A DNA stretch of 64,000 nt, taken from contig NZ_JACJOD010000007.1 of the NCBI RefSeq assembly GCF_014695385.1, positions 124,001 to 188,000 on the forward strand. The letters are read 5' to 3'. The notes below the pieces were generated by a model. The model did no database searches, had not been told where the DNA came from, and saw only the letters and a list, made by a program, of their open reading frames with translations. Source of the stretch: Trichocoleus sp. FACHB-46 (GTDB taxonomy: Bacteria; Cyanobacteriota; Cyanobacteriia; FACHB-46). The stretch's first letter is position 1. Every line of letters begins with the position of its first letter. This document shows positions 37,084 to 47,461 of this stretch, one piece after another. The position numbers were made by a program, and so were the translations under genes.

Positions 37084-37153
37084 AAAAAATCCCCGTGCTG
37101 TTTTCCCATTCTAGAAAGAGCCAGAATTCTCTGGCCTAGGGAAAAGCACGAGG
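37084..37153 (-). promoter_or_regulatory. structured leader/attenuator-like hairpin before the ferredoxin-like gene
   Basis: On the minus strand a 14-pair stem (37139-37153 with 37091-37107, one mismatch and a two-base bulge) encloses a second perfect 6-bp hairpin (37120-37125 with 37130-37135). A run of six U follows (37084-37089), three bases before the TTG start. It has the form of an intrinsic terminator and also covers GGGG, the only purine tract in front of that start. It may end COG0523 transcription, attenuate the ferredoxin-like gene, or both. Confidence 0.6.
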
Positions 37154-37197
37154 ATTCTACATAGTTAGCGATCGCCACCTTCGCCACCTGGGGTTAA

Positions 37198-38367
37198 TTA
37201 CTTACCAAAGCCACGACCGCGACTGGTGGAAGGGATACAGAGGCACTTTTCTAGTTGCGATCGCAGGGCATCGTGATCTAAGTCTTGACCGATCAGCACC
37301 AACTGGTTTTTGGGTTGGCCGTTCCAGGTGTCATCCTCCAGCGAAAAGCGCTTGCCGCTGAGGTGGAAGACGTGACGCTTGGGGCTTTCGTCAAACCAGA
37401 GAATGCCCTTAGCTCGGAAGATGCCAGCGGGTAATTGGTTGTCTAAAAAGTGTTGGAACTTCTTAATTGCGAAGGGTTTATCGCTTTGGAAAGACAGAGA
37501 GGTAAAGCCATCATTCTCTAAGTGGTGGGAGTGATGGTCGTGATCGTGGTGGTCGTGAGTGCACTGCCCATGATCATGATCGCAAGCTGAGTGATCGTCA
37601 TGACCTTGATGGTCGTGATGATCATGCTCAGCATGGTCATGATGGTCGTCATGATCGTGATGGTGGTCGTGGTGATGATCTGGATTCGGCTCAGAATCAG
37701 TAGGGTTGAAATATTTATCTGATTCGAACAGACCCACACTCAGAATCAATGGCAAGGCGACATTTCCCTTCGTGGTTCGGAGAATTCGAGCGTCTTTCTT
37801 CACATCCCGAATCTTCAGCTCTAGAGAGTCTGCATCGGCTTCATCCACCAAGTCCACTTTGTTGAGCAAAATGATGTCGCCATAAGCAATTTGGTTATAA
37901 GCCGCTTCGCTATTGAACAAATCCAAGCTGTAGTTTTCCGCATCAACCACCGTCACAATCGAGTCGAGTCGAGTCAGGTCACGCAGTTCTGTGCCCAAGA
38001 ACGTCAACGCTACAGGCAGGGGATCGGCCAACCCAGTGGTTTCAACCACGAGGTAGTCTACGCGCTCTTGCCGTTCTAGAATTTTGTAAACCGCTTCTAG
38101 CAAGTCATTGTTGATGGTGCAGCAAATACAACCGTTGCTGAGTTCCACCATGTCATCGCCTGTTTTCACAATCAGCTCGTTGTCAATGCCGATTTCACCA
38201 AACTCATTCACCAGAACCGCAGTTTTCACGCCCTGCTGGTTGGTCAGGATGTGGTTCAGAAGGGTCGTCTTCCCACTACCGAGAAATCCAGTAATGATCG
38301 TGACTGGCAGACCATGCTTGGGGGCATCCATTGCCTGAGTTTGAGTGAGATCAGTGGCTGATTGCAT
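37198..38367 (-). CDS. COG0523/CobW-family GTP-dependent metallochaperone with His-rich loop
   Basis: The 389-residue G3E GTPase has Walker A (TGFLGSGKTTLL, 26-37), the metal-binding motif GCICC (79-83), ETTGLADP and the NKVD guanine-specificity motif. A loop of about 55 residues (about 230-285) is almost entirely His and Asp, with two Cys, and must bind many divalent ions. The CobW_C domain follows. This layout is typical of the zinc-linked subgroup. Cobalt, zinc and nitrile hydratase roles exist in the family; zinc is most likely here. I found no convincing Zur box upstream. Confidence 0.92.
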   Translation of the reverse strand: MQSATDLTQTQAMDAPKHGLPVTIITGFLGSGKTTLLNHILTNQQGVKTAVLVNEFGEIGIDNELIVKTGDDMVELSNGCICCTINNDLLEAVYKILERQERVDYLVVETTGLADPLPVALTFLGTELRDLTRLDSIVTVVDAENYSLDLFNSEAAYNQIAYGDIILLNKVDLVDEADADSLELKIRDVKKDARILRTTKGNVALPLILSVGLFESDKYFNPTDSEPNPDHHHDHHHDHDDHHDHAEHDHHDHQGHDDHSACDHDHGQCTHDHHDHDHHSHHLENDGFTSLSFQSDKPFAIKKFQHFLDNQLPAGIFRAKGILWFDESPKRHVFHLSGKRFSLEDDTWNGQPKNQLVLIGQDLDHDALRSQLEKCLCIPSTSRGRGFGK

Positions 38368-38744
38368 AGTGTGACTAGTCAGTAATTGCTAGAAAAGAGT
38401 TTTTTGGAGTCGAAGCAACCTCAACAATCCGCAGGAGTGTAACGAAGTCTCAAGCCGATGTTGGGCCATCTCCTATAGTAGGCGATCGCTCTGGTTAATG
38501 ACTGGTTGTGCGATCGCCTTTCTCAAAACAGCACTTCGTAAGGTGTGTGATGTTCACATCACGCACTGGCAATATGAATCGCAACGAGAAATTGAGCAAT
38601 GGCGTGTTAGCGCAGCGTAACGCGCCCTACCGAAACTCTAGATCTGTCACCTGTATCTACTACGGTAAGAAAAGGGAGGCTGTGCCTTACCCTAGTAGAA
38701 TCGAAATGTTTAGCCCTACGTCCCTCAAATATTCCTAGTTCACA
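38368..38744. repeat. intergenic region with two dispersed-repeat-like inverted repeats
   Basis: This 377-bp gap separates the divergent COG0523 and cysS genes. Arms 38543-38552 and 38557-38566 pair over 10 bp (one G-T) around TTCA. Nearby, GTGTTAGCGCAGCGTAACGC (about 38603-38622) is the imperfect palindrome of the common cyanobacterial 'gcgttacgctgcgctaacgc' repeat. It looks like a MITE-type insertion in the cysS upstream region. No gene is convincing here. Confidence 0.55.
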
Positions 38745-40220
38745 ATGACCCTAACGCTCTACAACAGCCTCACCCGTCGCAAAGAACCTTTTGAGCCGAT
38801 TGAACCTGGCAAGGTGCGGATGTATTGCTGTGGCGTAACGGTGTACGACTACTGCCACTTGGGTCATGCTCGCTCTTACATTGTTTGGGATACGGTGCGG
38901 CGCTATTTGCAGTGGCGCGGCCTTGACGTGCGCTACGTGCAAAACTTCACTGATATTGACGACAAGATCCTCAACCGGGCGCGGGAGCAAGGTGTTTCGC
39001 CCCGAGAAATCGCCGATCGTTATACCCAAACCTATTTTGAGGACATGGCGCGGCTGAATATCCTCGAAGCCGATGAGTATCCCCGTGCTACACATACCCT
39101 CGATGGCATCAAACGTCTGATTCATGAGCTAGAGCAAAAAGGCTTTGCCTATGCTGCGGATGGCGATGTTTACTACAAGGTGCGGCAGTTTTCTGAGTAC
39201 GGGAAGCTGTCGGGGCGCAAGCTAGACGACATGCAAGCGGGAGCGAGTGGCCGTGTTGAGGTATCCGTAGAGGAACAAAAAAAGCAAGACTCTTTCGACT
39301 TTGCCCTGTGGAAGGCAGCGAAACCAGGCGAGGAATTTTGGGAGTCTCCTTGGGGTCAAGGTCGTCCGGGTTGGCACATCGAGTGCTCGGCAATGGTTCG
39401 GGAGCACTTAGGCGACACAATCGACATCCATGTGGGCGGGTCAGATCTGGTGTTTCCGCACCACGAAAACGAGATCGCCCAGTCGGAAGCGGCCACAGGT
39501 CATTCCTTGGCGCATTACTGGCTGCACAATGGCATGGTGAACGTGGGCGGCGAGAAGATGTCCAAATCCTTGGGCAACTTCACCACGATTCGACAAATGT
39601 TGGATCATGGTCTCGACCCAATGGTGTTACGGCTGTTTGTGTTGATGGCCCACTACCGCAAACCCATCGACTTTACCGATGAAGCGATCGCCTCGGCTAA
39701 TAACAGTTGGGACACGATGAAAGAAGGACTGCTATTTGGCTATCAATATGCGGAGCAACTGAACTGGCCCGATCGCCAAGATTCCGACTTTGGGAATTCC
39801 GCCAACATGCGGATTGATATTCAGAGCGATCCTGTGCAACGCTTTCAGGCAGCAATGGATGACGACTTTAACACCCCTAGCGGTGTCGCCGTTTTGTTTG
39901 AACTTGCAAAAGCTCTGATCCGCGAAGGTAACCTCTTGGTTCACCAAGGCAAAACTGAGGTGGATGCTCAAACACTACGCGCTCAATGGCAAACGCTGGT
40001 TTGCTTGGCGCAAGTTCTAGGATTAGAAGCGGCACCAGAGTCAGACACTGTCACAGGTGGATTAAGTGATGCAGAGATTGAGGCACTGATTCAACAACGG
40101 CAGGAGGCTCGCAAGGCCAAAAACTTTGCAGAGAGCGATCGCATTCGGGATGAGTTAAAAGCTCAAGGGATCACCCTAGTTGATCAACCCGGTGGCGTCA
40201 CAACCTGGCACCGCAGCTAG
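38745..40220 (+). CDS. cysS: cysteinyl-tRNA synthetase
   Basis: CysS charges tRNA-Cys. The 491-residue class I synthetase has the zinc/cysteine site Cys29, the HLGH signature (38-41), the DDKI segment, the GWHIECSAM zinc site, [11 protein letters not shown], and [10 protein letters not shown]-terminal DALR-like helical domain follows. The length is normal and the start is ATG 38745. It is a single-gene unit. Confidence 0.97.
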   Translation: MTLTLYNSLTRRKEPFEPIEPGKVRMYCCGVTVYDYCHLGHARSYIVWDTVRRYLQWRGLDVRYVQNFTDIDDKILNRAREQGVSPREIADRYTQTYFEDMARLNILEADEYPRATHTLDGIKRLIHELEQKGFAYAADGDVYYKVRQFSEYGKLSGRKLDDMQAGASGRVEVSVEEQKKQDSFDFALWKAAKPGEEFWESPWGQGRPGWHIECSAMVREHLGDTIDIHVGGSDLVFPHHENEIAQSEAATGHSLAHYWLHNGMVNVGGEKMSKSLGNFTTIRQMLDHGLDPMVLRLFVLMAHYRKPIDFTDEAIASANNSWDTMKEGLLFGYQYAEQLNWPDRQDSDFGNSANMRIDIQSDPVQRFQAAMDDDFNTPSGVAVLFELAKALIREGNLLVHQGKTEVDAQTLRAQWQTLVCLAQVLGLEAAPESDTVTGGLSDAEIEALIQQRQEARKAKNFAESDRIRDELKAQGITLVDQPGGVTTWHRS

Positions 40221-40369
40221 TTAATTTTGCTGGTTAGGGATTTATGAGACTCGTGAAACCCTAACAACCAGTGCTAAAGCCGATAATGGAGGGGAAGCCA
40301 TGAGGGTTCCTCTCTTCATCTATTGCTTTTGTGATTTTGCTCAAAGCTCGCGCTATTTGACAACGAACG

Positions 40370-41809
40370 ATGATATCTGAACTCTCAAAGGCGATCGCGG
40401 CTCTAGATCTTCCTGCTGATTGGTTGGGTCTGCGAGCCGTAAAAGACACGTCCTCAACCTACGCTGTCCGAGATGGCAAACCTGAAACTAATGGTAAATC
40501 TCTGACGCAGGGCGTCATGGTGGAAGTGCTGGTGAATGGGCAACTGGGCTATGGAGCCACCAATTCGCTCAAGTTGGAAAGTCTGCAAGCCGCAGCTAAA
40601 ACCGCTTACCAGCAAGCCCTTACCGCCAGCCAATGGTCAATTCACCCGACTACTGTGGCAGAGCGGCCTAAAGTGGTGGGGCAGTACAGCTCACCGTTTT
40701 TGAAACCCTTGCAGTCTTTGACGGCTGGGGAAATTAACGAGGTCTTGGTCAAGCTCTGCCAAACCTTGAAGGTATCTGATCAGATTGTGCAGACTAGTGC
40801 CGCTGCTCATATCAGAGAAATCGAAACTTGGTTTGTCAGCAGTAACGGCTCCGAGGTTTATCAGAAATTCCTGACTTTAGCGACCGACTACGCGGCGACT
40901 GCTCAAGCAGGCCCAGTCGTGCAGCGCCGTAGTCACAATGGTTGGTTGGCGCATTGCCATCAAGGGGGCATGGAGCTGTTTTTGACTCCCGAGCTATGGG
41001 CTGAAGTCAAGCAGGTGGGGGAGCAAGCGGTGGAGCTGCTGAGCGCCGAGGAATGCCCCACCACGGCCACGACGCTGGTTCTGGACCCAGACCAAATGCT
41101 GCTACAAATTCACGAAAGCGTGGGCCATCCGCTAGAGCTCGATCGCATCCTAGGCGATGAGCGGAATTATGCGGGAGGCAGCTTCGTCAAACCAAAAGAT
41201 TTTGGGGAGTTGGTTTACGGGTCGCCGCTGATGAATATAACCTTTGACCCCACCGTTCCGGGTGAGTTTTCCAGCTATAGTTTCGACGATACTGGCGTAC
41301 CTGCAACTCGTGAGTATGTAATTCGCGACGGTGTGCTGGAGCGGGGTTTAGGTAGTTTAGAAAGCCAAGCTCGCCTCGGCCTCCCAGGAGTGGCATGTGC
41401 GAGGGCTACTTCCTGGAATCGTCCGGCGATCGATCGCATGGCTAACCTGAATTTAGAACCAGGCAACGCCAGCTTTGAGGAGATGATCGGCAACATTGAG
41501 CATGGCGTTTATATGCAATCCAACCGCTCTTGGTCAATTGATGACCAGCGGCATAAATTCCAATTTGGTTGCGAATACGCCAAGCTGATTGAGAACGGCC
41601 AACTCACCAAGACGCTTCGCAATCCCAACTACCGGGGAACGACACCGCAATTTTGGCGCAGCTTGTCTCAACTCGGCGATCGCTCAACCTGGAAGCTATA
41701 TGGTTCTCCAGTCTGCGGTAAAGGGGAGCCAAATCAGACTATTTGGGTGGGGCATGCCGCTCCTGTTTGTGCCTTTACCAATATTGAGGTCTTTGGAGGT
41801 GGTGCGTGA
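40370..41809 (+). CDS. TldD/PmbA family protein, metalloprotease (TldD-like) partner
   Basis: The 479-residue protein has the TldD zinc-binding motif HESVGH (248-253), preceded by LDPDQMLLQ and followed by LELDRILGDE. TldD and TldE form a heterodimer that degrades unfolded peptides and, in several species, trims leader peptides of modified peptides. The next gene overlaps it (GTGA) and supplies the second subunit. The start is taken as ATG 40370. No peptide substrate gene is recognised nearby. Confidence 0.9.
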   Translation: MISELSKAIAALDLPADWLGLRAVKDTSSTYAVRDGKPETNGKSLTQGVMVEVLVNGQLGYGATNSLKLESLQAAAKTAYQQALTASQWSIHPTTVAERPKVVGQYSSPFLKPLQSLTAGEINEVLVKLCQTLKVSDQIVQTSAAAHIREIETWFVSSNGSEVYQKFLTLATDYAATAQAGPVVQRRSHNGWLAHCHQGGMELFLTPELWAEVKQVGEQAVELLSAEECPTTATTLVLDPDQMLLQIHESVGHPLELDRILGDERNYAGGSFVKPKDFGELVYGSPLMNITFDPTVPGEFSSYSFDDTGVPATREYVIRDGVLERGLGSLESQARLGLPGVACARATSWNRPAIDRMANLNLEPGNASFEEMIGNIEHGVYMQSNRSWSIDDQRHKFQFGCEYAKLIENGQLTKTLRNPNYRGTTPQFWRSLSQLGDRSTWKLYGSPVCGKGEPNQTIWVGHAAPVCAFTNIEVFGGGA

Positions 41810-43188
41810 CTTCATCCATCAGTTCATCTGTAATTTCTCCCCGGAGTTCCGCAGAGTTAACTGCTTTAGAATCCAGCTTTGCACAGGTGGTCGAGGCACT
41901 GTTGCGCCAAGCCGAATCGGGTGAATTTTTAACGGTAAAACTTAGCAGCGAACGCAGCCAATTTATTCGCTTCAATCAAGCAAAAGTACGGCAAATCGGG
42001 AATGTGGCTGATGGCTCACTTAAGCTCACCTTGATTCGTGACCAGCGCACGAGTTATCGCAGTTTTCCGCTTACGGGCGATTTGGAAGTGGACTTGCAGC
42101 AAGCTCAACTTGCCTTAGCAGATCTGCGGCAAGAAGTCTCTCAGCTCCCAATTGACCCCTACTTAGTGATTCCAGCGGGCACCAGCACCAGCCACGATGT
42201 GCACTTAGGGCAACTGCTCGCGCCTGAAGCAGTCACCTCCACTGTGCTACCCATTGTGGCCGAGTTGGATTTTGCGGGACTTTATGCAGCAGGCTTGCTG
42301 GTGCGGGGTTATGCCGACTCTAGCGGCCAGAAGCATTGGTTTGCTACAGATTCTTTTGCTCTGGACTATTCTTTGTTTGGCACTGGCGGGGAAGCGGTCA
42401 AAGGCACGTTGGCAGGGAGCACTTGGGATACAGAGGCTTACAAAACTCAAATTGAAGAGTCTAAAGCACAACTGCAATTGCTTTCTACTCCCCCCAAACA
42501 ACTCTCACGCGGACAATACCGCACCTATTTCGCCCCAGCAGCGATCGCGGAATTGGTTGGGATGCTGTCTTGGGGTGGCATTAGTGAAGCCGCTTTGCAG
42601 CAAGGAAATAGTGCTTTGAAGGAACTGCGGCGGGGTCAAAAGCGCTTGTCTCCCCGCTTCACGCTCAAAGAGAATTTTCAACACGGTTTGGTGCCTCGAT
42701 TCAATGAGTGGGGAGAAACCGCTCCGATAGAGTTGCCGCTGATTGTGGCGGGTGAACTGGTGAATACGCTGGTGAGCGATCGCACCGCCAAAGAGTATGG
42801 CTTGGCAGCAAATGGAGCTAGTGGTTCAGAGGGCTTGCGATCGCCAGAAATTAGCGCGGGTGGTTTGGCGCGAGAGCAAATTTTGGCGGCACTGGACACA
42901 GGATTATATGTGTCGAATCTGCATTATTTAAATTGGAGCGATCGCCCGACGGGTCGAATTACAGGGATGACTCGCTATGCCTGTTTCTGGGTAGAAAACG
43001 GCGAAATTGTCGCCCCCATCGAGAATCTACGTTTTGACGAGAGTTTGTATCGCTTTTGGGGTGAGAATCTGATTGACTGCACTAATTTTCAGGAGTTTGT
43101 CCCTGAGGTAGGCACTTATGGAGGCCGTCAGTTAGGAGGTTGTTGGGTGCCAGGGATGTTGGTGGAAGGATTTACTTACACACTTTAA
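41806..43188 (+). CDS. TldD/PmbA family protein, TldE-like partner
   Basis: The 460-residue paralogue of the preceding gene lacks the HExxxH zinc motif, as is usual for the TldE/PmbA subunit. The GTG start overlaps the upstream TGA (GTGA), a strong sign of translational coupling and 1:1 complex formation. It keeps the C-terminal block with GLYVSNLHYLNWSDRPTGRITG and CFWVENGEIVAPIENLRF that closes the family fold. Substrates are unknown. Confidence 0.9.
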   Translation: MTSSISSSVISPRSSAELTALESSFAQVVEALLRQAESGEFLTVKLSSERSQFIRFNQAKVRQIGNVADGSLKLTLIRDQRTSYRSFPLTGDLEVDLQQAQLALADLRQEVSQLPIDPYLVIPAGTSTSHDVHLGQLLAPEAVTSTVLPIVAELDFAGLYAAGLLVRGYADSSGQKHWFATDSFALDYSLFGTGGEAVKGTLAGSTWDTEAYKTQIEESKAQLQLLSTPPKQLSRGQYRTYFAPAAIAELVGMLSWGGISEAALQQGNSALKELRRGQKRLSPRFTLKENFQHGLVPRFNEWGETAPIELPLIVAGELVNTLVSDRTAKEYGLAANGASGSEGLRSPEISAGGLAREQILAALDTGLYVSNLHYLNWSDRPTGRITGMTRYACFWVENGEIVAPIENLRFDESLYRFWGENLIDCTNFQEFVPEVGTYGGRQLGGCWVPGMLVEGFTYTL

Positions 43189-43260
43189 TTTCGTTGCACC
43201 GCTCCTTTTCTGGCATACCTGTAAGAGCTTTGATTCCCCAGACTTGAGGGCTTTTAAGCA

Positions 43261-43294
43261 GATTCCCCCCAACTTTGTCAGGTTAGGGGGAATC
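43261..43294. terminator. inverted repeat between tldE-like and purF
   Basis: Arms 43261-43269 and 43286-43294 are exact complements (GATTCCCCC/GGGGGAATC). A further three inner pairs (AAC/GTT) lie beyond one mismatch. It lies between two convergent genes. No U-tract follows, so termination may be weak, or it may be a dispersed repeat. Confidence 0.5.
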
Positions 43295-43310
43295 AGTGAC
43301 GATACGACTT

Positions 43311-44846
43311 TTAAGGGGTCGTGCCGACTTTTTCCTTTTCTAGGCGCAGTTTGGAGCGCTTCACGGGTTCGGGGATGGCGATGGGGTAGTCACCTGTAAA
43401 GCAAGCAGAGCAGAAACTGTTGGGGTCTTCGCGGGTGGCGATGAGCATGCCTTCCCAGCTGAGATAAGCCAGGGAGTCTACCTCAATTTGTTCAGCAATT
43501 TCTGCAACGGATTTGGTCGCTGCAATCAATTGGTCTTGATTGTCGGTGTCGATGCCATAGAAGCAAGGATGGGTAACGGGTGGCGAGGAGATCCGCATGT
43601 GTACTTCGGTCGCCCCAGCATCTCGCAAAGCTTTGACAATCTTGCGGCTGGTAGTACCCCGGACAATGGAGTCGTCTACGATAATCACTCGCTTGCCTTC
43701 TAGCACGTCTCTGAGTGGGTTCAGTTTCATGCGAATCCCAGCTTCCCGCATGCTCTGGGTCGGCTGAATGAAGGTACGACCGACGTAGCGGTTTTTGATC
43801 AGGCCCTCAGCGTACGGAATCCCAGAGGCTTGGGAGAATCCGATCGCGGCAGGAATGCCAGAGTCGGGGACAGCAATCACAATATCTGCATCAATCGGGG
43901 ATTCTTGGGCCAGTTGGCGACCAATCCGCATCCGATAGCTGTATAAGCTTTCTTTACTCATGACGCTATCAGGACGAGCGAAGTAAATCATCTCAAAGAT
44001 GCACAGCTTCCGTTGAGGCTGTGGTGCCCAAGGGAATGAAGCTAAACCTGCTTCAGAAATCCAAACCAGTTCTCCAGGTTCTACATCTCGGAGGAACTCA
44101 GCGCCAATGATGTCGAGGCCGCAAGTTTCGGAAGAGAGGACGTAGCGCTCTGGCGTGGTTTCGTCAGGACTGGGAATTACTCCAATGACTAAAGGGCGAA
44201 TGCCGTTGGGGTCACGCACACCAATGATGCCGCTGGGAGTACCAATAACGAAGCTGAAGGCTCCTTGGCAACGGTGCAAAGCGCTAATGGTGCCTTCTAA
44301 CCAATCTTTGCCGCTATTGATAGCTTCGGCGATCGCGAAAGCGGCTAGTTCTGAGTCGGTGGTGGTAACTAAGTTAAAGTTGTTTTGCAACAGCTCTTGG
44401 CGCAGAGTTTCGGTGTTGACCAAGTTGCCGTTGTGAGTCAGGGCTAAGGAACCCAAGCGAGTTTCCACTACAGCAGGTTGAGCATTAACGACGCGGCTAG
44501 AACCTGTAGTGGAGTAGCGGGTATGGCCGACTGCTAAATGCCCAGGCATTGTACTCAGCATCGACTCGTTAAACACTTGGGAAACCAGCCCCATGTCTTT
44601 ATGCAAATGGACTTTGTCACCTTCAAAGGTGGCAATCCCAGCCGATTCTTGGCCCCGATGCTGTAAAGCATATAGACCAAAGTAGGTTAGCTTCGCAACA
44701 GCTTGTTCGGGGGCATAAACACCAAAAACACCACAGGCTTCCTCTGGCTTGTCGGGTCGAGCGTCGCCGCTCCCTTCGCCCTGGCTATCACTAGTCAAAG
44801 GCAAGGAATCTTCAGGGAACGCAAGATCAGAATGGGTGGGAATCAT
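43311..44846 (-). CDS. purF: amidophosphoribosyltransferase
   Basis: PurF makes phosphoribosylamine from PRPP and glutamine, the first committed step of purine synthesis. The 511-residue precursor has a 37-residue propeptide ending before Cys38 (EEACGVFGVYAP), the N-terminal nucleophile of the glutaminase domain. The phosphoribosyltransferase domain carries VIVDDSIVRGTTSRK. C-terminal cysteines (CSACF and earlier CIFEM) suggest the Fe-S-cluster type. The gene lies 185 bp downstream of purL, same strand. Confidence 0.96.
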   Translation of the reverse strand: MIPTHSDLAFPEDSLPLTSDSQGEGSGDARPDKPEEACGVFGVYAPEQAVAKLTYFGLYALQHRGQESAGIATFEGDKVHLHKDMGLVSQVFNESMLSTMPGHLAVGHTRYSTTGSSRVVNAQPAVVETRLGSLALTHNGNLVNTETLRQELLQNNFNLVTTTDSELAAFAIAEAINSGKDWLEGTISALHRCQGAFSFVIGTPSGIIGVRDPNGIRPLVIGVIPSPDETTPERYVLSSETCGLDIIGAEFLRDVEPGELVWISEAGLASFPWAPQPQRKLCIFEMIYFARPDSVMSKESLYSYRMRIGRQLAQESPIDADIVIAVPDSGIPAAIGFSQASGIPYAEGLIKNRYVGRTFIQPTQSMREAGIRMKLNPLRDVLEGKRVIIVDDSIVRGTTSRKIVKALRDAGATEVHMRISSPPVTHPCFYGIDTDNQDQLIAATKSVAEIAEQIEVDSLAYLSWEGMLIATREDPNSFCSACFTGDYPIAIPEPVKRSKLRLEKEKVGTTP

Positions 44847-45031
44847 GCTGCGGTCAGCTCCTAGTAGGTTGAATCGGATGGGGCGGGATTGAGATCGAAA
44901 CTTTGAACAGCCAGCAGTAGACTTAACGTTTCTTTAATAATCCCACCAAAAACCTTAAACGGAACAACTCCTTGGCCTTAACCCAAGGAATTTGTATCTT
45001 GTGCTACAACTACAGTTGCCGCGCTACTGTT

Positions 45032-47386
45032 TTAGACTGCTAAGCGACGCTCAATGGCATTGAGCCAGCGATCGCTCATATCTGCAATGCTAACGTCGAT
45101 AACCGGAACCGAGGGGCCAGTGGAAATCCGTAAACCAGCGTTCGGATTACCCACCTGACCGAGATTTTGCCAGTGTTCTCCCAAGTGTGCTTGCAGATAG
45201 GTTTCCCAATTTGCAGCTTGGTCTGGAGCTACAGAAACCAGGATTCTGGCTCCGCCTTCCCCGAATAGGAGGTGATCCCAGCGCAGAGAGGTAGGTTGGG
45301 AGTCGGAGATATCCAGAGCAATTTCGGCTCCTTTCTGGCCACTAATGCAAGCTTCAGCAAGGGCGATCGCGAGGCCACCTTCAGCACAGTCATGAGCGGA
45401 GCGCACCCAACCCTGACGAATACCTTCCCGGCAAGCAGCTTGCACTTGACGTTCTAAATTGAAATTAACGACGGGCGGTTTGCCTGCCACGGTGTCATGA
45501 ACGGCAGCGAGGTATTCGGATGCACCTAACGTGACGGCTGCGGTTTCCTGAGTATCCCAGCGGAGTCCTAATAAATAGATGTGATCGCCTGTGGCTTGCC
45601 AACCTTGACCACAAATTCGGTTTAAGTCTGGGACTAAGCCGACCATCCCGACGACCGGAGTGGGATAAATCGGTTGGGGTTTGCCTTCGGAGTCAAGGGT
45701 TTCGTTGTAGAGCGAGACGTTGCCGCCAGTCACGGGGGTTTTGAACTCGGTACAAGCTTCGGCAAGACCTCGGCAAGCTTCGGCGAGTTGCCAGTAGCCA
45801 ATCGGTTTTTCGGGACTACCGAAGTTGAGGTTATCGGTGACAGCCAAGGGTTCGGCTCCCACACAACTGAGGTTGCGGGCGGCTTCGGCGACGGCGGCTT
45901 TGGCTCCTTCGTAAGGATGCAGGTAGACGTAGCGGGGGTTGCAGTCTACAGTGGCGGCAACTCCGGTGTTAGCTTGAGCAGGGGAACTGTTAACGGGACG
46001 TACGCGCACCACTGCTGCATCTGCACCACCGGGCATGAGAACGGTGTTGTTCTGCACTTGATGGTCGTACTGCCGATAGACCCAACGCTTCGAGGCGATG
46101 GTTGGGGTTTCCAGCAGTTGGAATAGCACTTCATTCCAGGTTTTGGCGCTGCCTGCTAGTTCAATGCCAGCAGCGGAGCAAGGCGGCAGGCGATCGCTCC
46201 TCCATTCCCAAGCTTTGCGGGCGTACTCTGGCGGCTCAGCCATCAGTTCCCGGTGATAGATCGGGGTGTTGTCGGCTAGGGCAGTGGCAGGAATCTCCGC
46301 GGCGACTTCTCCTTGGAAGAGAATCCGCACGATCGGCTCTTGGATCACACTACCCGCCACAACTGCGTGCAGTCCCCAACGCTCAAAAATATCAATCAAT
46401 TCCTGCTCACGGCCTTTGTGCGCCACGAACAACATCCGCTCTTGGGACTCGGAGAGTAGATATTCGTAGGGCACCATGCCAGTCTCGCGCACCGGAATGA
46501 GATCCAAATCTAGCTCAATGCCCACGCCACCTTTTGCTGCCATTTCGGAGGTGGAGCAGGTGATGCCCGCTGCACCCATATCCTGAGCTGCAACCACTGC
46601 CCCTGTTTTGAAGGCTTCTAGGCAAGCTTCAATCAAGGATTTTTCTAAGAACGGATCACCCACTTGTACGGCTGGGCGATCGTCCATTGACTCATCACTG
46701 AGTTCGGCACTAGCAAAGCTGGCTCCCCCCATCCCGTCGCGTCCCGTAGTGGAACCGACATACAACACGGGGTTGCCAAGGCCATTAGCCCCCGATTTAA
46801 CGATTTCTGGAGTTTCCATTAGCCCCAAAGCCATCGCATTCACCAAGGGGTTGCCAGAGTAGGCAGGGTCAAAGTAAACTTCACCGCCGACGGTGGGCAC
46901 ACCCACACAGTTGCCGTAGTGAGAGATTCCTGATACCACGCCGTTGAACAAACGCCGAGTTTTGGCATCATCCAGGGAACCGAAGCGCAAGGAGTTGAGA
47001 ATCGCGATCGGACGAGCACCCATTGTAAAGATGTCGCGCAGAATCCCACCCACTCCGGTTGCCGCACCTTGAAACGGCTCCACGGCTGAAGGGTGGTTGT
47101 GGGATTCGATCTTAAACGCCAACTGAAGCCCGTCGCCCAAATCCACAACTCCCGCGTTTTCTCCAGGGCCAACCAAGATGCGATCGCCCTCGGTAGGAAA
47201 TTGCTTGAGCAGAGGCCGAGAGTTTTTGTAGCAGCAGTGCTCGGACCACATTACCCCGAACATGCCCAGCTCGGCTCTGTTGGGATGCCGACCCAAGCGA
47301 TTGAAAATTTCTTCGTATTCTTCTGGTTTGATACCTTCTGAAGCAATTTCTTCCGGAGAAAACGGAGCCGAGGAAATGGCGGACAT
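45032..47386 (-). CDS. purL: phosphoribosylformylglycinamidine synthase subunit PurL
   Basis: PurL is the ATP-dependent synthetase subunit that converts FGAR to FGAM, together with PurQ and PurS (not in this window). The 784-residue length fits the small PurL. Signatures are the N-terminal [42 protein letters not shown], and the later [24 protein letters not shown]. It is transcribed just ahead of purF. Confidence 0.96.
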   Translation of the reverse strand: MSAISSAPFSPEEIASEGIKPEEYEEIFNRLGRHPNRAELGMFGVMWSEHCCYKNSRPLLKQFPTEGDRILVGPGENAGVVDLGDGLQLAFKIESHNHPSAVEPFQGAATGVGGILRDIFTMGARPIAILNSLRFGSLDDAKTRRLFNGVVSGISHYGNCVGVPTVGGEVYFDPAYSGNPLVNAMALGLMETPEIVKSGANGLGNPVLYVGSTTGRDGMGGASFASAELSDESMDDRPAVQVGDPFLEKSLIEACLEAFKTGAVVAAQDMGAAGITCSTSEMAAKGGVGIELDLDLIPVRETGMVPYEYLLSESQERMLFVAHKGREQELIDIFERWGLHAVVAGSVIQEPIVRILFQGEVAAEIPATALADNTPIYHRELMAEPPEYARKAWEWRSDRLPPCSAAGIELAGSAKTWNEVLFQLLETPTIASKRWVYRQYDHQVQNNTVLMPGGADAAVVRVRPVNSSPAQANTGVAATVDCNPRYVYLHPYEGAKAAVAEAARNLSCVGAEPLAVTDNLNFGSPEKPIGYWQLAEACRGLAEACTEFKTPVTGGNVSLYNETLDSEGKPQPIYPTPVVGMVGLVPDLNRICGQGWQATGDHIYLLGLRWDTQETAAVTLGASEYLAAVHDTVAGKPPVVNFNLERQVQAACREGIRQGWVRSAHDCAEGGLAIALAEACISGQKGAEIALDISDSQPTSLRWDHLLFGEGGARILVSVAPDQAANWETYLQAHLGEHWQNLGQVGNPNAGLRISTGPSVPVIDVSIADMSDRWLNAIERRLAV

Positions 47387-47461
47387 AGAAGCCTTGCGCG
47401 AATCTGGACAGGTTTCAATTTTATCGATATTTTCCGCGTTTCCTTTCCCAAATTGTTTGTC

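Noticed and set aside
37518-37739. Thr/Ile/Met-rich frame inside the COG0523 gene
   Set aside because: It is a shadow of the repetitive His/Asp codons in another frame.
38508-38738. 76-codon plus-strand frame upstream of cysS
   Set aside because: It runs through the repeat palindromes and lacks protein-like composition; the region is repeat DNA.
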